Shown here: positions 25,808-34,925 of the stretch, piece by piece
How positions within the stretch are numbered: position 1 is the stretch's first letter
Layout of the letters: each line of letters begins with the position of its first letter
Source of the DNA: Kluyvera sp047971185
GTDB taxonomy: Bacteria > Pseudomonadota > Gammaproteobacteria > Enterobacterales > Enterobacteriaceae
Length of the DNA stretch: 64,000 nucleotides
Assembly: GCF_047971185.1 (NCBI RefSeq)
Contig: NZ_JBKDZH010000058.1
Coordinates: 1 to 64,000 of the forward strand
Direction: 5' to 3'
Made by a program: the position numbers and the translations under genes
Notes under the pieces: generated by a model
Told to the model about the DNA's origin: nothing
Database searches by the model: none
Seen by the model: only the letters and a program-made list of their open reading frames with translations

Positions 25808-27223
25808 TTAAATCAGCTGTCGTAATTCATCAAAGGAGAATAAACGGCCACGATAGGTGAGCGCGGGATACACGCTATAGCATTCAACGGCAATGTTGTT
25901 ATCGGTATCGATAATAAAGAAGTTACTGTCAACACCATACATAATACTGTAATAATTTCCGGCTTCGTGGATCTCTGATGTGATATTACTGCGCTGACCG
26001 GCAATTTCAAAAACGTCCAGTAACGCTACGGTGTTGGCTATGAGGTCAATACCATATACCAGGCATTGCGAGTCAACTTGTGCTTCATAGTATTCATCAG
26101 GGATCGGGTCCTCCATCTTTTTGTCATTTTCACTTCCATCATCAAATAATGCCGCTTTGTTGTTGAAGAGCGTAATCGCGAGGCGATTCTCGGTAAGATA
26201 GTCTGCATATTTTACATTAGTTGTCGGGAAAACGGCATGTTCACCGTTGGGATAGATAAAATTAGCGGCATCAATAGGCTGTAAGTTAACATCTTCGGCA
26301 ACCAGTGAATAATCAGGGTTATCAATCGTCCATACAATATCGCCGTTCTCGTAATTGATACCGTAAATAGTACTGGTTGAGCGGTTGTTTAAAATAAGTT
26401 GGTTGATCTGCGTACTGAAGGCCAATGAGTTGAAGTGGATATCATTAGGTTGTGCATCAATACATACATCTTGATTATCAAATAACGCAGAGTAATCACG
26501 CGACCAAAGGATTTCCCCGCTGGTGACGTCGTATTTATAGAGTGAAGCCTGCTGGCGCTGCTCAGCTGTCTGGTTTTCCAGCAGGGTTACAAGGCAGAAC
26601 ATGTTACCGTCAGGGCCAAAGGCAACATCGTGGTGGAAACCATTGCCTGCAGGAGCCTGGTAGCGCTGACGCTCTTCACCGAGTAGGTTCATTCGTTTCA
26701 GCGTTTGGGCATAGGTTTCACCGGAGGTGACGAAAATATCAAACCCCGGGTAGATTGCGCTGCTATCACTTTTGAGGTTGTTATTATCCCATGCATCAAT
26801 AAATGCCATACGTAGATCGCCATTTTTATCATAGGCGGTGTAATAACAGGTCACCAGCCAACCGTTACCTAATGTCTCTTTTGCAATGGTTTCATCATTA
26901 ATAATAAAATCAACCGTGAGCGGCGTCTCGCCGTAGTTCTGACCGGTAGTGTCAGCAATAACGCTGAGCGTATTTTGGGTGCCATCGGTGAAGAAACATT
27001 CAATAATGATGGTGTTTTCCTGATTGGCGTACAGCCCAATCACAGGGATGACTGGGTTTAGTAAATATTCATCATTGTAATAAGTAAAATTCGTATCCTG
27101 TGTTTTCCCCTGAACGCTATAGCGATATTTCATTGCGAGTTCAGTAGACATACTCACCTGTGCAGAGAGAAGATTCTGGTTGAAAGGGTTAACGACAACG
27201 TGGGTTTGAATGGTATTCGGCAT
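25808..27223 (-). CDS. Aryl-sulfate sulfotransferase-like protein lacking a signal peptide
   Basis: Protein of 471 residues resembling bacterial ASST/AssT, which moves sulfate between phenolic compounds. The N-terminal immunoglobulin-like part (about 1-110) precedes a beta-propeller. The four key positions of E. coli ASST can be placed: His in GFHHDVAFGPDG (197/198), His263 and Asn265 in DIHFNSLAF, Arg281 in LNNRSTSTIY, and the catalytic His329 in PNGEHAVFPT. The start at 27223 has AGAGGA 7 bases before it. Neither this nor the longer open frame gives a signal peptide, whereas known enteric AssT is periplasmic and about 598 residues long. The gene is visibly AT-rich. Assignment rests on motif alignment by eye. 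Confidence 0.75.
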   Translation of the reverse strand: MPNTIQTHVVVNPFNQNLLSAQVSMSTELAMKYRYSVQGKTQDTNFTYYNDEYLLNPVIPVIGLYANQENTIIIECFFTDGTQNTLSVIADTTGQNYGETPLTVDFIINDETIAKETLGNGWLVTCYYTAYDKNGDLRMAFIDAWDNNNLKSDSSAIYPGFDIFVTSGETYAQTLKRMNLLGEERQRYQAPAGNGFHHDVAFGPDGNMFCLVTLLENQTAEQRQQASLYKYDVTSGEILWSRDYSALFDNQDVCIDAQPNDIHFNSLAFSTQINQLILNNRSTSTIYGINYENGDIVWTIDNPDYSLVAEDVNLQPIDAANFIYPNGEHAVFPTTNVKYADYLTENRLAITLFNNKAALFDDGSENDKKMEDPIPDEYYEAQVDSQCLVYGIDLIANTVALLDVFEIAGQRSNITSEIHEAGNYYSIMYGVDSNFFIIDTDNNIAVECYSVYPALTYRGRLFSFDELRQLI

Positions 27224-27467
27224 GGTAAATCCTCTTTTAATAAAATAATTAATAGTTACCGTAGCAGAATAGGGAGGCCATAAATCGCATTCAATATATA
27301 ACATGAATTATTTATATTTAATTATACGCTGTGACTATGAATGATATTTTACGAGAGCGAAATCACATATAAAAATAAACATAAAAGGAAAGCAAAAAAA
27401 CATAATTCAAAAATATAAAATTCTAATCTTAATATGTTGCCTTACTACACAATTCAACGGATAAATT

Positions 27468-28811
27468 ATGAGTAATTCACTGTTGACGTTAAAAGAGAAG
27501 ATCGGGTTTAGCTTAGGAGATGCGGCAAGCCATATTGTATTCGACAATGTGATGCTGTATTTAATGTTTTTTTATACCGATATCGCAGGTCTGCCAGCGG
27601 CATTCATTGGAAGTATGTTTCTGGTAACACGAATTTTAGACGCTATTTCAGATCCCTGCATGGGGTTACTGGCCGACCGAACCCGGACCCGCTGGGGGAA
27701 ATTCCGTCCCTGGCTACTCTGGGCTTCCATTCCGTTTGGCCTTAGCTGTGTATTAACCTATAGCGTTCCAGATTTATCGCTGACCGGAAAAATGATTTAC
27801 GCGACGATAACCTATATTGGCTTAACGCTGATGTATACCATCGTGAATATTCCTTATTGCGCATTGGGTGGTGTGATTACCAGCGACCCACAGCAGCGAA
27901 TGTCTTTACAGTCATGGCGTTTTGTTTTAGCTACAGCAGGCGGAATGTTATCTACCGCATTGATGATGAATCTTGTCGACTGGTTTGGCGGCGAGAATAA
28001 AGCCTTTGGTTTTCAGGCCAGCATAACTTTGCTCTCTGTCATCGCTATCGTGATGTTTTTTATCTGCTTCTTCACAACCAAGGAACGTGTTGTTGCTCCG
28101 CCGACCAGCATGGGATTCAAAGGTATGATCGGTGATTTGCGCGATATCTGGAAAAACGATCAGTGGCGCGTCGTCGGATTTCTGACGGTGTTCGCGATTA
28201 TCGGTACCTCGGTTCGCGGCGGCGTAATGATGTACTACGTCACCTGGATCATGGAGTCGCCCAAACTATTTTCCCTATTCCTGACGACCTACTGCGTAGG
28301 CAATATTGTGGGTAGTGCGGTAGCAAAGCCGCTGAGCGGGCGCTTCTGTAAAGTCTCAGTATTCATTTATTGCAACCTGATTCTGACGCTTCTCAGTTTT
28401 GCGATGTTCTTTGTACCGATGGATACCATGGTAGTGATGTTCTGCCTGATCTTTGTGATTGGCGTGCTGCATCAGATTATGACGCCGATTAAATGGGTGA
28501 TGATGGCCGACACGGTGGACTACGGTGAAGTGGTTAGCGGTAAACGCCTGACGGGCATTAGCTTCGCCGGAACCCTATTTGTGCTGAAAATGGGCCTTGC
28601 CGTTGGCGGCGCGGTAATTGGCTGGATGCTGGCGGCAGGTGGTTATCAGGCTGGGGCGAATGCGCAAACGCCAGCCACGCTGAACACCATTATTGCGTTG
28701 TTTACTATCGCTCCGGGGATTTGCTATCTGTTATGCGCGCTCACGGCGAAGCTGTTTTATAAGCTGACAACCGAGAGAATGGTGCAAATTACCGCGAAGC
28801 TATCTGTATAG
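27468..28811 (+). CDS. GPH-family sugar transporter (MFS)
   Basis: Cation symporter of 447 residues of the glycoside-pentoside-hexuronide family, related to E. coli YicJ/UidB. About 12 membrane helices are visible. The family loops LLADRTRTRWGKFRPWLLW (after helix 2) and KWVMMADTVDYGEVVSGKRLTG are clear. It is divergent from the sulfotransferase-like gene across a 244-bp very AT-rich gap in which nothing more than promoters is expected. The pairing suggests that it carries a glycoside, possibly sulfated, for the nearby enzymes. It replaces the E. coli yidI position. Confidence 0.85.
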   Translation: MSNSLLTLKEKIGFSLGDAASHIVFDNVMLYLMFFYTDIAGLPAAFIGSMFLVTRILDAISDPCMGLLADRTRTRWGKFRPWLLWASIPFGLSCVLTYSVPDLSLTGKMIYATITYIGLTLMYTIVNIPYCALGGVITSDPQQRMSLQSWRFVLATAGGMLSTALMMNLVDWFGGENKAFGFQASITLLSVIAIVMFFICFFTTKERVVAPPTSMGFKGMIGDLRDIWKNDQWRVVGFLTVFAIIGTSVRGGVMMYYVTWIMESPKLFSLFLTTYCVGNIVGSAVAKPLSGRFCKVSVFIYCNLILTLLSFAMFFVPMDTMVVMFCLIFVIGVLHQIMTPIKWVMMADTVDYGEVVSGKRLTGISFAGTLFVLKMGLAVGGAVIGWMLAAGGYQAGANAQTPATLNTIIALFTIAPGICYLLCALTAKLFYKLTTERMVQITAKLSV

Positions 28812-28889
28812 TCGGATTCATTGTTTTACATCGGTGGTCAGGTAGAATTGTCGATACTTTAAACGAACGGGTACCATCAAGGAGTTAAG

Positions 28890-29237
28890 ATGAAAATTTC
28901 CCGCCTCGGAGAAGCGCCAGACTACCGCTTCTCGCTGGCCAACGAGCGTACGTTTCTGGCCTGGATTCGTACCTCGCTGGGCTTTCTGGCGGCGGGCGTC
29001 GGGCTAGACCAGCTGGCGCCAGACTTTGCTACGCCGGTGATTCGCGAAGCGCTAGCGCTGATGCTGTGCCTGTTTGCCGGTGGGCTGGCAATTTATGGCT
29101 ATCTGCGCTGGCTGCGGAATGAGAAGGCGATGCGGCTGAAAGAGGATCTCCCCTATACCCACAGTCTGCTGGCCATCAGCGTTATCCTGATGATTGTGGC
29201 GGTGATCGTGATGGTGCTGGTGCTGTATGCCGGATAG
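28890..29237 (+). CDS. yidH: Inner-membrane protein YidH (DUF202)
   Basis: Small membrane protein of 115 residues with three hydrophobic helices and the DUF202 start RFSLANERTFLAWIRTSLGF. Function unknown. AAGGAG lies 5 bases before the ATG. It overlaps yidG by 11 bp and is the first gene of a yidH-yidG-yidF operon. Confidence 0.94.
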   Translation: MKISRLGEAPDYRFSLANERTFLAWIRTSLGFLAAGVGLDQLAPDFATPVIREALALMLCLFAGGLAIYGYLRWLRNEKAMRLKEDLPYTHSLLAISVILMIVAVIVMVLVLYAG

Positions 29238-29589
29238 TCGCAAAGCCCGGCGGCTGTCCGACCCGGGCCTACAGCCTGAGCGCACCTCACTGGCATGGTT
29301 CCGCACGCTGCTGGGCTACGGCGCGCTGATGGCGCTGGCGCTCAAGCACAACTGGCATCAGGCCGGGATGCTATTCTGGATATCGCTGGGGGTGCTGGCG
29401 GTGGTGGCGATCATCCTCTGGCGCTATACCCGCCATCGCAACCTGATGGACGTCACGCAGGGCGATTTTGTGCAGAAGCGCGCGGTGCGTGACAAATTTT
29501 TGATCTCCCTCGCGGTGTTATCCCTCGCAATATTGTTTGCTGTTACCCACATACGCCAACTCATTATTTTTATCAGGGATTTTACATGA
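29227..29589 (+). CDS. yidG: Inner-membrane protein YidG (DUF202)
   Basis: Membrane protein of 120 residues paralogous to YidH, with PERTSLAWFRTLLGYGALM near the start and three membrane helices. Function unknown. It overlaps both neighbours (11 bp with yidH, 4 bp ATGA with yidF), so the three are translated together. That links these membrane proteins to the sulfatase maturase by context only. Confidence 0.93.
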   Translation: MPDSRKARRLSDPGLQPERTSLAWFRTLLGYGALMALALKHNWHQAGMLFWISLGVLAVVAIILWRYTRHRNLMDVTQGDFVQKRAVRDKFLISLAVLSLAILFAVTHIRQLIIFIRDFT

Positions 29590-30707
29590 CTGGATGTCAG
29601 GTGATGGCCAAACCGGCCAGCTCTCGCTGTAATCTCAACTGCCGCTACTGTTTCTACATCGAAAAGCCAGAACTGCCGATGATGGACGACGCCACGCTGG
29701 AGCGCTTTATCAGCCAGCATATCGCGGCGCAGTCGGGGCCGGAGGTCATCTTTGCCTGGCAGGGTGGGGAGCCCACGCTGTGCGGGCTGGCATTTTTCCA
29801 GCGTGCGCTGGCGCTGCAGCGCCAGTACGCCAACGGCAAACAGATCCACAATGCGTTCCAGACCAACGGCCTGCTGCTCAACGATGACTGGTGTCGCTTC
29901 TTTCGCGACAACGGCTGGCTGGTCGGCATTTCGCTGGACGGCCCGGCCGATCTCCACGACGCCTGGCGCGTTAACCGCAGCGGCAAGCCGACGCATCACA
30001 AGGTGATGAAGGCGATTGAGACGCTGGTGAAACACGGCGTCGAGTTTAATCTGCTGGTGGTGGTGAACCGTCTGAACAGCCTGCAGCCGCAGCGCCTCTA
30101 TCGTTATCTGCGCGGCCTCGGCACGCCGTTCCTGCAGTTTATTCCGCTGGTTGAGCGCGACGAGAGCGGCAAGCTCAGCGCCGAATCGGTCACCGACGAA
30201 GCCTGGGGTGCGTTCTTAACCGACGTTTTCGACCTCTGGGTGCGCGAAGATATTGGCCGGGTTTATGTGCAGCTGTTTGACTCGACGCTCGGCGTCTGGA
30301 GCGGCTATCCGTCGCAAATGTGCGCGTTTAGCGAAACCTGCGGCCACGCCTTTGCGCTGGAAGCCAACGGCGATCTCTACCAGTGCGACCACTACGTTTA
30401 CCCCGATTATTATCTCGGTAATATCCATCAGCAGACGCTACAGGCGCTGAACGCCACGCCGGCAGCTATAGACTTTGGGCAGCAAAAACAGCGCGGGCTG
30501 GCCGCGTCGTGTCGCCAGTGCTCGGTGCTGCGTTTTTGTCACGGCGACTGCCCCAAACACCGCCACGCCGGCGGGAAAAGCGCGCTCTGCGCGGGCTACC
30601 GCCGCTTCTTCACCTACAGCGCACCGCATATGAAGGCGATGCGCGATCTGCTCAAACAGCGGCGCTCGCCGATGGAATTAATGGCGATGTTAAATCAGAG
30701 CCGATAA
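29586..30707 (+). CDS. yidF: Radical-SAM anaerobic sulfatase-maturating enzyme YidF
   Basis: Enzyme of the anSME family that uses S-adenosylmethionine and iron-sulfur clusters to oxidise the active-site cysteine or serine of sulfatases to formylglycine. It has 373 residues. The cluster motif CNLNCRYC gives Cys15, 19 and 22. A C-terminal SPASM region with several cysteines follows (CGHAFALEANGDLYQCDHYVYP, CRQCSVLRFCHGDCPKHR). Substrate-binding motifs are FAWQGGEPTL, FQTNG and GISLDGP. Two cysteine-type sulfatases lie 3.9-6.9 kb upstream and are the obvious clients. The E. coli K-12 yidF product is recalled as much shorter; this one appears full length. Confidence 0.9.
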   Translation: MTGCQVMAKPASSRCNLNCRYCFYIEKPELPMMDDATLERFISQHIAAQSGPEVIFAWQGGEPTLCGLAFFQRALALQRQYANGKQIHNAFQTNGLLLNDDWCRFFRDNGWLVGISLDGPADLHDAWRVNRSGKPTHHKVMKAIETLVKHGVEFNLLVVVNRLNSLQPQRLYRYLRGLGTPFLQFIPLVERDESGKLSAESVTDEAWGAFLTDVFDLWVREDIGRVYVQLFDSTLGVWSGYPSQMCAFSETCGHAFALEANGDLYQCDHYVYPDYYLGNIHQQTLQALNATPAAIDFGQQKQRGLAASCRQCSVLRFCHGDCPKHRHAGGKSALCAGYRRFFTYSAPHMKAMRDLLKQRRSPMELMAMLNQSR

Positions 30708-30815
30708 GCTTTCTCTGTTTGCCAGCCGCCGTTGCCGGGTGGCAAGCAGGTCAAGGCGTCCTCCGTTCGTTCTGGTATCACTATCACTCTGAGTGATAAA
30801 CCGCCTGGAGTGTCT

Positions 30816-31628
30816 ATGTCGCTAGTGTTACCCCGTGATACCCATTTTCGCCATCCGCAGGAGAGCGTGGTATTTCATTTCTGGCACCCGGAAAAAAGCA
30901 TCAGCCACGAACATTCGCACGAATACTGTGAGCTGTTTCTGGTGGGCAGCGGTAGCGGAATTCACGTCATCAATGAAAAGCCGTACCTGCTGAGCAGCGG
31001 CACGCTGTGCTACCTGAACCGCCAGGACTACCACCTGTTTGAAGAGATGAAAGATTTGCAGCAGGTGAACCTGCTGTATCTGGGGCGCGACAGCTTTAAC
31101 TTTATCAAGCACATCGATTATCTGCTGCCGCAGGAGGGGGAAAGCAACGTCTGGCAGCTGGACGTGGGGATTATGCAGCGCGTGTTTGACCGTCTGGCAA
31201 GCCATAAGCAAGAAGAGTTCAACGACCCGCTGCTGGCGGAAAGTCATAAGGAGATGATTTTCCTCGAAGTACTGCACACGCTAAACCTCTGGCGCTATAA
31301 AACGCAGGACTTTCACTCCAGTGAAGACCGCATCAGCCAGGTGCTGATTCACCTCAACGGCCAGTGGCAGCAGCCGCTCGATCTGGACGCGCTGTGTCAG
31401 CGCTTTAACGTTTCGCGGCGCACCCTACAGCGCGGCTTCAGCGACTATACCGGCGTTTCGCCGCAGCAATATCTCGCCCGCCTCCGGCTGCTGCAATCAC
31501 GCTATCAGCTGCTGTTTACCAGCGACTCGGTCAACGATATCGCCCAGCGCTGCGGATTTGGCGACGTTAGCTACTTTTCGCGGGCTTTTCGCCGCCAGTT
31601 TGGCGTATCGCCGAACCAGTGTCGTTAG
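30816..31628 (+). CDS. AraC-family regulator of the PTS/GH1 operon
   Basis: Transcription factor of 270 residues. The start is ATG 30816 with CTGGAG 5 bases before it; the frame is open further upstream but lacks a good ribosome site. An N-terminal cupin sensor (about 20-80, HEHSHEYCELFLVGSGSG) precedes an AraC DNA-binding domain (about 170-268, LDALCQRFNVSRRTLQRGFSDYTG and DIAQRCGFGDVSYFSRAFRRQFG). It lies 245 bp upstream of, and in the same direction as, the IIB-GH1-IIC operon, which it probably activates in the manner of ChbR. The gap is AT-rich, with no further gene seen. Confidence 0.85.
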   Translation: MSLVLPRDTHFRHPQESVVFHFWHPEKSISHEHSHEYCELFLVGSGSGIHVINEKPYLLSSGTLCYLNRQDYHLFEEMKDLQQVNLLYLGRDSFNFIKHIDYLLPQEGESNVWQLDVGIMQRVFDRLASHKQEEFNDPLLAESHKEMIFLEVLHTLNLWRYKTQDFHSSEDRISQVLIHLNGQWQQPLDLDALCQRFNVSRRTLQRGFSDYTGVSPQQYLARLRLLQSRYQLLFTSDSVNDIAQRCGFGDVSYFSRAFRRQFGVSPNQCR

Positions 31629-31873
31629 TTGGCCAGAGTGGGAGGTAATGCATAAAAACGAATAAAAATAACACTACAAGAAATGAAAGTAACATCTCTA
31701 TATTTATGTTTATAATTAATAAATTCCGCTTTTCTTCATTCGAAACAATAAAAGTACCAGCGCTATAAATCGGTTTTGTGCCGCCCTTCACTTGTTGCAT
31801 TTAACCCTACTCCGCAGAATATATTTTGCCGCATTTCTGCGGAATACAACGCTTATTACGCCAGGGGAACATG

Positions 31874-32188
31874 ATGAAGAAGATCTTTTTATGCTGCGCC
31901 GCGGGCATGTCGACCAGTATGTTAGTCGAAAGAATGAAACAATCTGCCGCCAGTCGCGATATTGAAGTGGATATCACCGCCGTCCCGGTTTCTGAATTCG
32001 AACAGATTATCGAAGACGCCGATGTTATTTTATTAGGCCCGCAGGTGAAATTTCAGCTTCAGCGTTTATCCGCCGTCGCCGAACCGCAAGGGGTACCGGT
32101 AGCGGCCATTGATATGATGCAGTATGGTTCGATGCAGGGCGACAAAGTCCTCGATCACGCGCTGTCTTTATTAGCCAAAGCACAATAA
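31874..32188 (+). CDS. PTS lactose/cellobiose-family enzyme IIB
   Basis: Cytoplasmic phosphocarrier of 104 residues. The phosphorylation-site cysteine is Cys8 in CCAAGMSTSML, like ChbB. ATG 31874 is preferred to the adjacent ATG at 31871 because AGGGG lies 6 bases before it. It heads a run of IIB, GH1 hydrolase and IIC. Unlike chb operons, no IIA gene is present here. Confidence 0.93.
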   Translation: MKKIFLCCAAGMSTSMLVERMKQSAASRDIEVDITAVPVSEFEQIIEDADVILLGPQVKFQLQRLSAVAEPQGVPVAAIDMMQYGSMQGDKVLDHALSLLAKAQ

Positions 32189-32197
32189 GGACAGGTC

Positions 32198-33586
32198 ATG
32201 AAATATCGTTTTCCTGATAACTTCTGGTGGGGTACCGCGACCAGCGCGACGCAGTCTGAAGGCCGGGTTCCCGGCGATGGCAAAGGCGATAATATCTGGG
32301 ATTACGCCTCACATCACTTTAACGAGCGCTTTTTTCAGGGCGTCACGGCGGATGATACCTCGACGTTTTATCAGCATTATCGGGAAGACATTCAGCGCGC
32401 CAAAGACATTGGCTTGAACTCATTTCGTACCTCTATTTCCTGGTCACGTCTGATCCCCGACGGCGACGGCGAGGTGAATCCACAGGCGGTCGAATTTTAT
32501 AATGCCGTCATTGATGAATTAAACGCGCAGGGAATTGAGCCGTTTATTAATCTCTATCACTTCGATATGCCGATGGCGCTGCAGGAAAAGGGCGGCTTTG
32601 AAAATCGTGAGGTCGTCGATGCCTTTGCCCGCTACGCGCGTATTTGCTATCAGCTATTTGGCGATCGCGTTCGCTATTGGTTTACCTTCAATGAACCGTT
32701 AATTCCGGCGGAAGCCGGATATTTGCATCCGCGTCATTATCCCTACGTCACCGATTTCCGTCGTGCGGCACAGGTGCTGCACCACATCGTACTGGCGCAC
32801 TGTAAGGCGGTTGCGGCGTGGCGCGAGCTGGGTCTGGCCGGGCAGATTGGCATTATTATGGACGTTATTCCGGTCTATCCGCGCAGCGACTCGGCGGAGG
32901 ATTTACAGGCCGCCGCGATGGCCGATCTGTTTTATACCCGCAGCATCAACGAGCCTATTTTACTGGGCCGCTATCCGGAAGAACTGGTGGCGATTTTACG
33001 CGAGCATGACCAACTGCCGGTCTATTTAGCTGAAGACTGCGCACTGATTGCCGCAACGCGCATCGATCTGCTGGGCATTAACTATTACCGCCCTCGCCGG
33101 GTAAAAGCGCGTGAAACGCCGCTGGCCGAACCGCACGGTTTTGTTCCGGAGCGTTTCTTCGAAGAATACATCATGCCGGGACGCCGGATGAATACTTCGC
33201 GTGGCATTGAGATTTACCCTGCGGCGCTTTATGACATCGCGATGGTGGTGAAAGAACGCTACGGCAATTTACCGTGGTTCGTTTCTGAAAATGGCATCGG
33301 TATTCAGGACGAAGAACAATTTATGGTTAACGGCCAGGTGCAGGATGATTACCGCATTGAATTCTTAAAAGAGCATCTGGGATATCTCCATCAGGCGATG
33401 GCCGACGGCAGCAATTGTCTGGGTTACCACATGTGGACCTTTATCGACTGCTGGTCGTGGCAAAACGCCTATAAAAATCGCTACGGATTCTACCACCTTG
33501 ATTTAGCCACCCAACAGCGATCGCTGAAGAAGTCCGGGCAGTGGTTCTCCACGGTGATTGCGAATAACGGTTTCGAGGGGGAGTAA
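32198..33586 (+). CDS. GH1 6-phospho-beta-glucosidase
   Basis: Cytoplasmic retaining glycosidase of 462 residues that would cleave 6-phospho-beta-glycosides imported by the neighbouring PTS. The acid/base is Glu166 in TFNEP and the nucleophile is Glu364 in VSENG. The N-terminal WWGTATSATQSEG is the family signature. The C-terminal SWQNAYKNRYG and KKSGQWF fit the phosphate-binding region of 6-phospho enzymes. It lies 9 bp after the IIB gene and one base before the IIC start. The sugar is unknown beyond a beta-glucoside type. Confidence 0.93.
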   Translation: MKYRFPDNFWWGTATSATQSEGRVPGDGKGDNIWDYASHHFNERFFQGVTADDTSTFYQHYREDIQRAKDIGLNSFRTSISWSRLIPDGDGEVNPQAVEFYNAVIDELNAQGIEPFINLYHFDMPMALQEKGGFENREVVDAFARYARICYQLFGDRVRYWFTFNEPLIPAEAGYLHPRHYPYVTDFRRAAQVLHHIVLAHCKAVAAWRELGLAGQIGIIMDVIPVYPRSDSAEDLQAAAMADLFYTRSINEPILLGRYPEELVAILREHDQLPVYLAEDCALIAATRIDLLGINYYRPRRVKARETPLAEPHGFVPERFFEEYIMPGRRMNTSRGIEIYPAALYDIAMVVKERYGNLPWFVSENGIGIQDEEQFMVNGQVQDDYRIEFLKEHLGYLHQAMADGSNCLGYHMWTFIDCWSWQNAYKNRYGFYHLDLATQQRSLKKSGQWFSTVIANNGFEGE

Positions 33587-33587
33587 T

Positions 33588-34913
33588 ATGTCTTACTTTG
33601 AACGGCTGGCTGAAAAAATGATGCCGGTAGCTAATGCTATTGGCAATCAGCGCCATATGCAGGCGATCCGTAACGGCTTAATCTCTATTTTACCGCTGAC
33701 GATTGTCGGATCGTTTTTCGTTATTCTGCTCAACATTCCCATTAAAGGCTACATGGACTTTATTGCGCCGTGGCGCGATATTCTTGACGTTCCCTTCCGC
33801 TTTACCGTCGGGCTGATGTCGCTGTACGCCGCGTTTACCATCGGCTCGTTTCTGGGGAAAAGCTATAAGCTCAACGACGTAACCAGCGGGCTGCTGGCGA
33901 TGCTCGCCACGCTGTTGATGATTGTGCCGGTGAATATCAAACAGGGCGTCACCGTCGCGGGTGAGGCGGTCGCCGGGCGCTACATCCCGGTAGCGTCGCT
34001 CAGCTCGCAGGGGCTGTTCGGGGCCATTATCTCGTCGCTTATCGCCATTGAAATCTACCGTTTTATTAAAGTCCGCAATATTGAAATTAAGATGCCGGCA
34101 GGCGTACCGCCGGTAGTCGCCAGTTCCTTCTCTGCGCTGTTCCCGACGCTGGCGGTGGTGCTGATTTTCTGGATCCCACGGCACTTTCTGAATATCGATA
34201 TTAACGCCATCATCAGCTACATCATTATGCCGCTGAAGGGCTTTATGACAGGAACTAACCTGTTTGGCGGTATCGTCACGCAGTTCTTTATCGACCTGTT
34301 CTGGGTGTTTGGTATTCACGGCCATGCGGTGATGGGACCGCTGATTCGCCCGTTGTGGGATCAGGCGATCGTGCAGAATATGGAGCTGTTCCAGGCCGGA
34401 ACCAGCGCCTACGATCTGCCGAATATTTTCACCGAGCAGTTCTTCCAGTGGTACGCGCAGATGGGCGGCACCGGCTCCACGCTGGCGCTGGTGGTGTTGT
34501 TTATTCGATCGAAAGTTATCTATCTGAAATCGTTAGGCAAGCTGTCATTTATTCCCGGCCTGTTCAACATCAATGAGCCGATGATTTTCGGTGCGCCGAT
34601 TGTGATGAACCCGATTCTGGCGGTGCCGTTTATTCTGGCACCGATGGTCAACACGGTGGTGGTATATCTCTTCACCATCAGCGGGCTGATCCCACGCATG
34701 ATGGTGAAACCGCCGTTTACCATCCCTGCGCCGCTGGGCGCGTTGATTACCACCAACTGGAACCTGATTGCCTGCGGTCTGGTATTTATCTGCTTCTTTA
34801 TCTCGCTGGCGATCTACTACCCGTTCTTCAAGGTGTATGAGAAAAAGATGCTGGAAACGCAGCTGGCCCAGCAGGAAGAAGAGGAGAAGGCGAAGCAGCT
34901 GGCGAACGCCTGA
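33588..34913 (+). CDS. PTS lactose/cellobiose-family enzyme IIC
   Basis: Membrane permease of 441 residues of the Lac/Chb IIC family. It starts at ATG 33588 behind GGGGGAG, one base after the GH1 stop. The N-terminal MQAIRNGLISILPLTIVGSFF and the central FWVFGIHGHAVMG and FNINEPMIFGAPIVMNP are family signatures. A charged glutamate/lysine-rich tail ends the protein. It would need a IIA protein from elsewhere. Confidence 0.94.
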   Translation: MSYFERLAEKMMPVANAIGNQRHMQAIRNGLISILPLTIVGSFFVILLNIPIKGYMDFIAPWRDILDVPFRFTVGLMSLYAAFTIGSFLGKSYKLNDVTSGLLAMLATLLMIVPVNIKQGVTVAGEAVAGRYIPVASLSSQGLFGAIISSLIAIEIYRFIKVRNIEIKMPAGVPPVVASSFSALFPTLAVVLIFWIPRHFLNIDINAIISYIIMPLKGFMTGTNLFGGIVTQFFIDLFWVFGIHGHAVMGPLIRPLWDQAIVQNMELFQAGTSAYDLPNIFTEQFFQWYAQMGGTGSTLALVVLFIRSKVIYLKSLGKLSFIPGLFNINEPMIFGAPIVMNPILAVPFILAPMVNTVVVYLFTISGLIPRMMVKPPFTIPAPLGALITTNWNLIACGLVFICFFISLAIYYPFFKVYEKKMLETQLAQQEEEEKAKQLANA

Positions 34914-34925
34914 TGCGCAAAGTCA

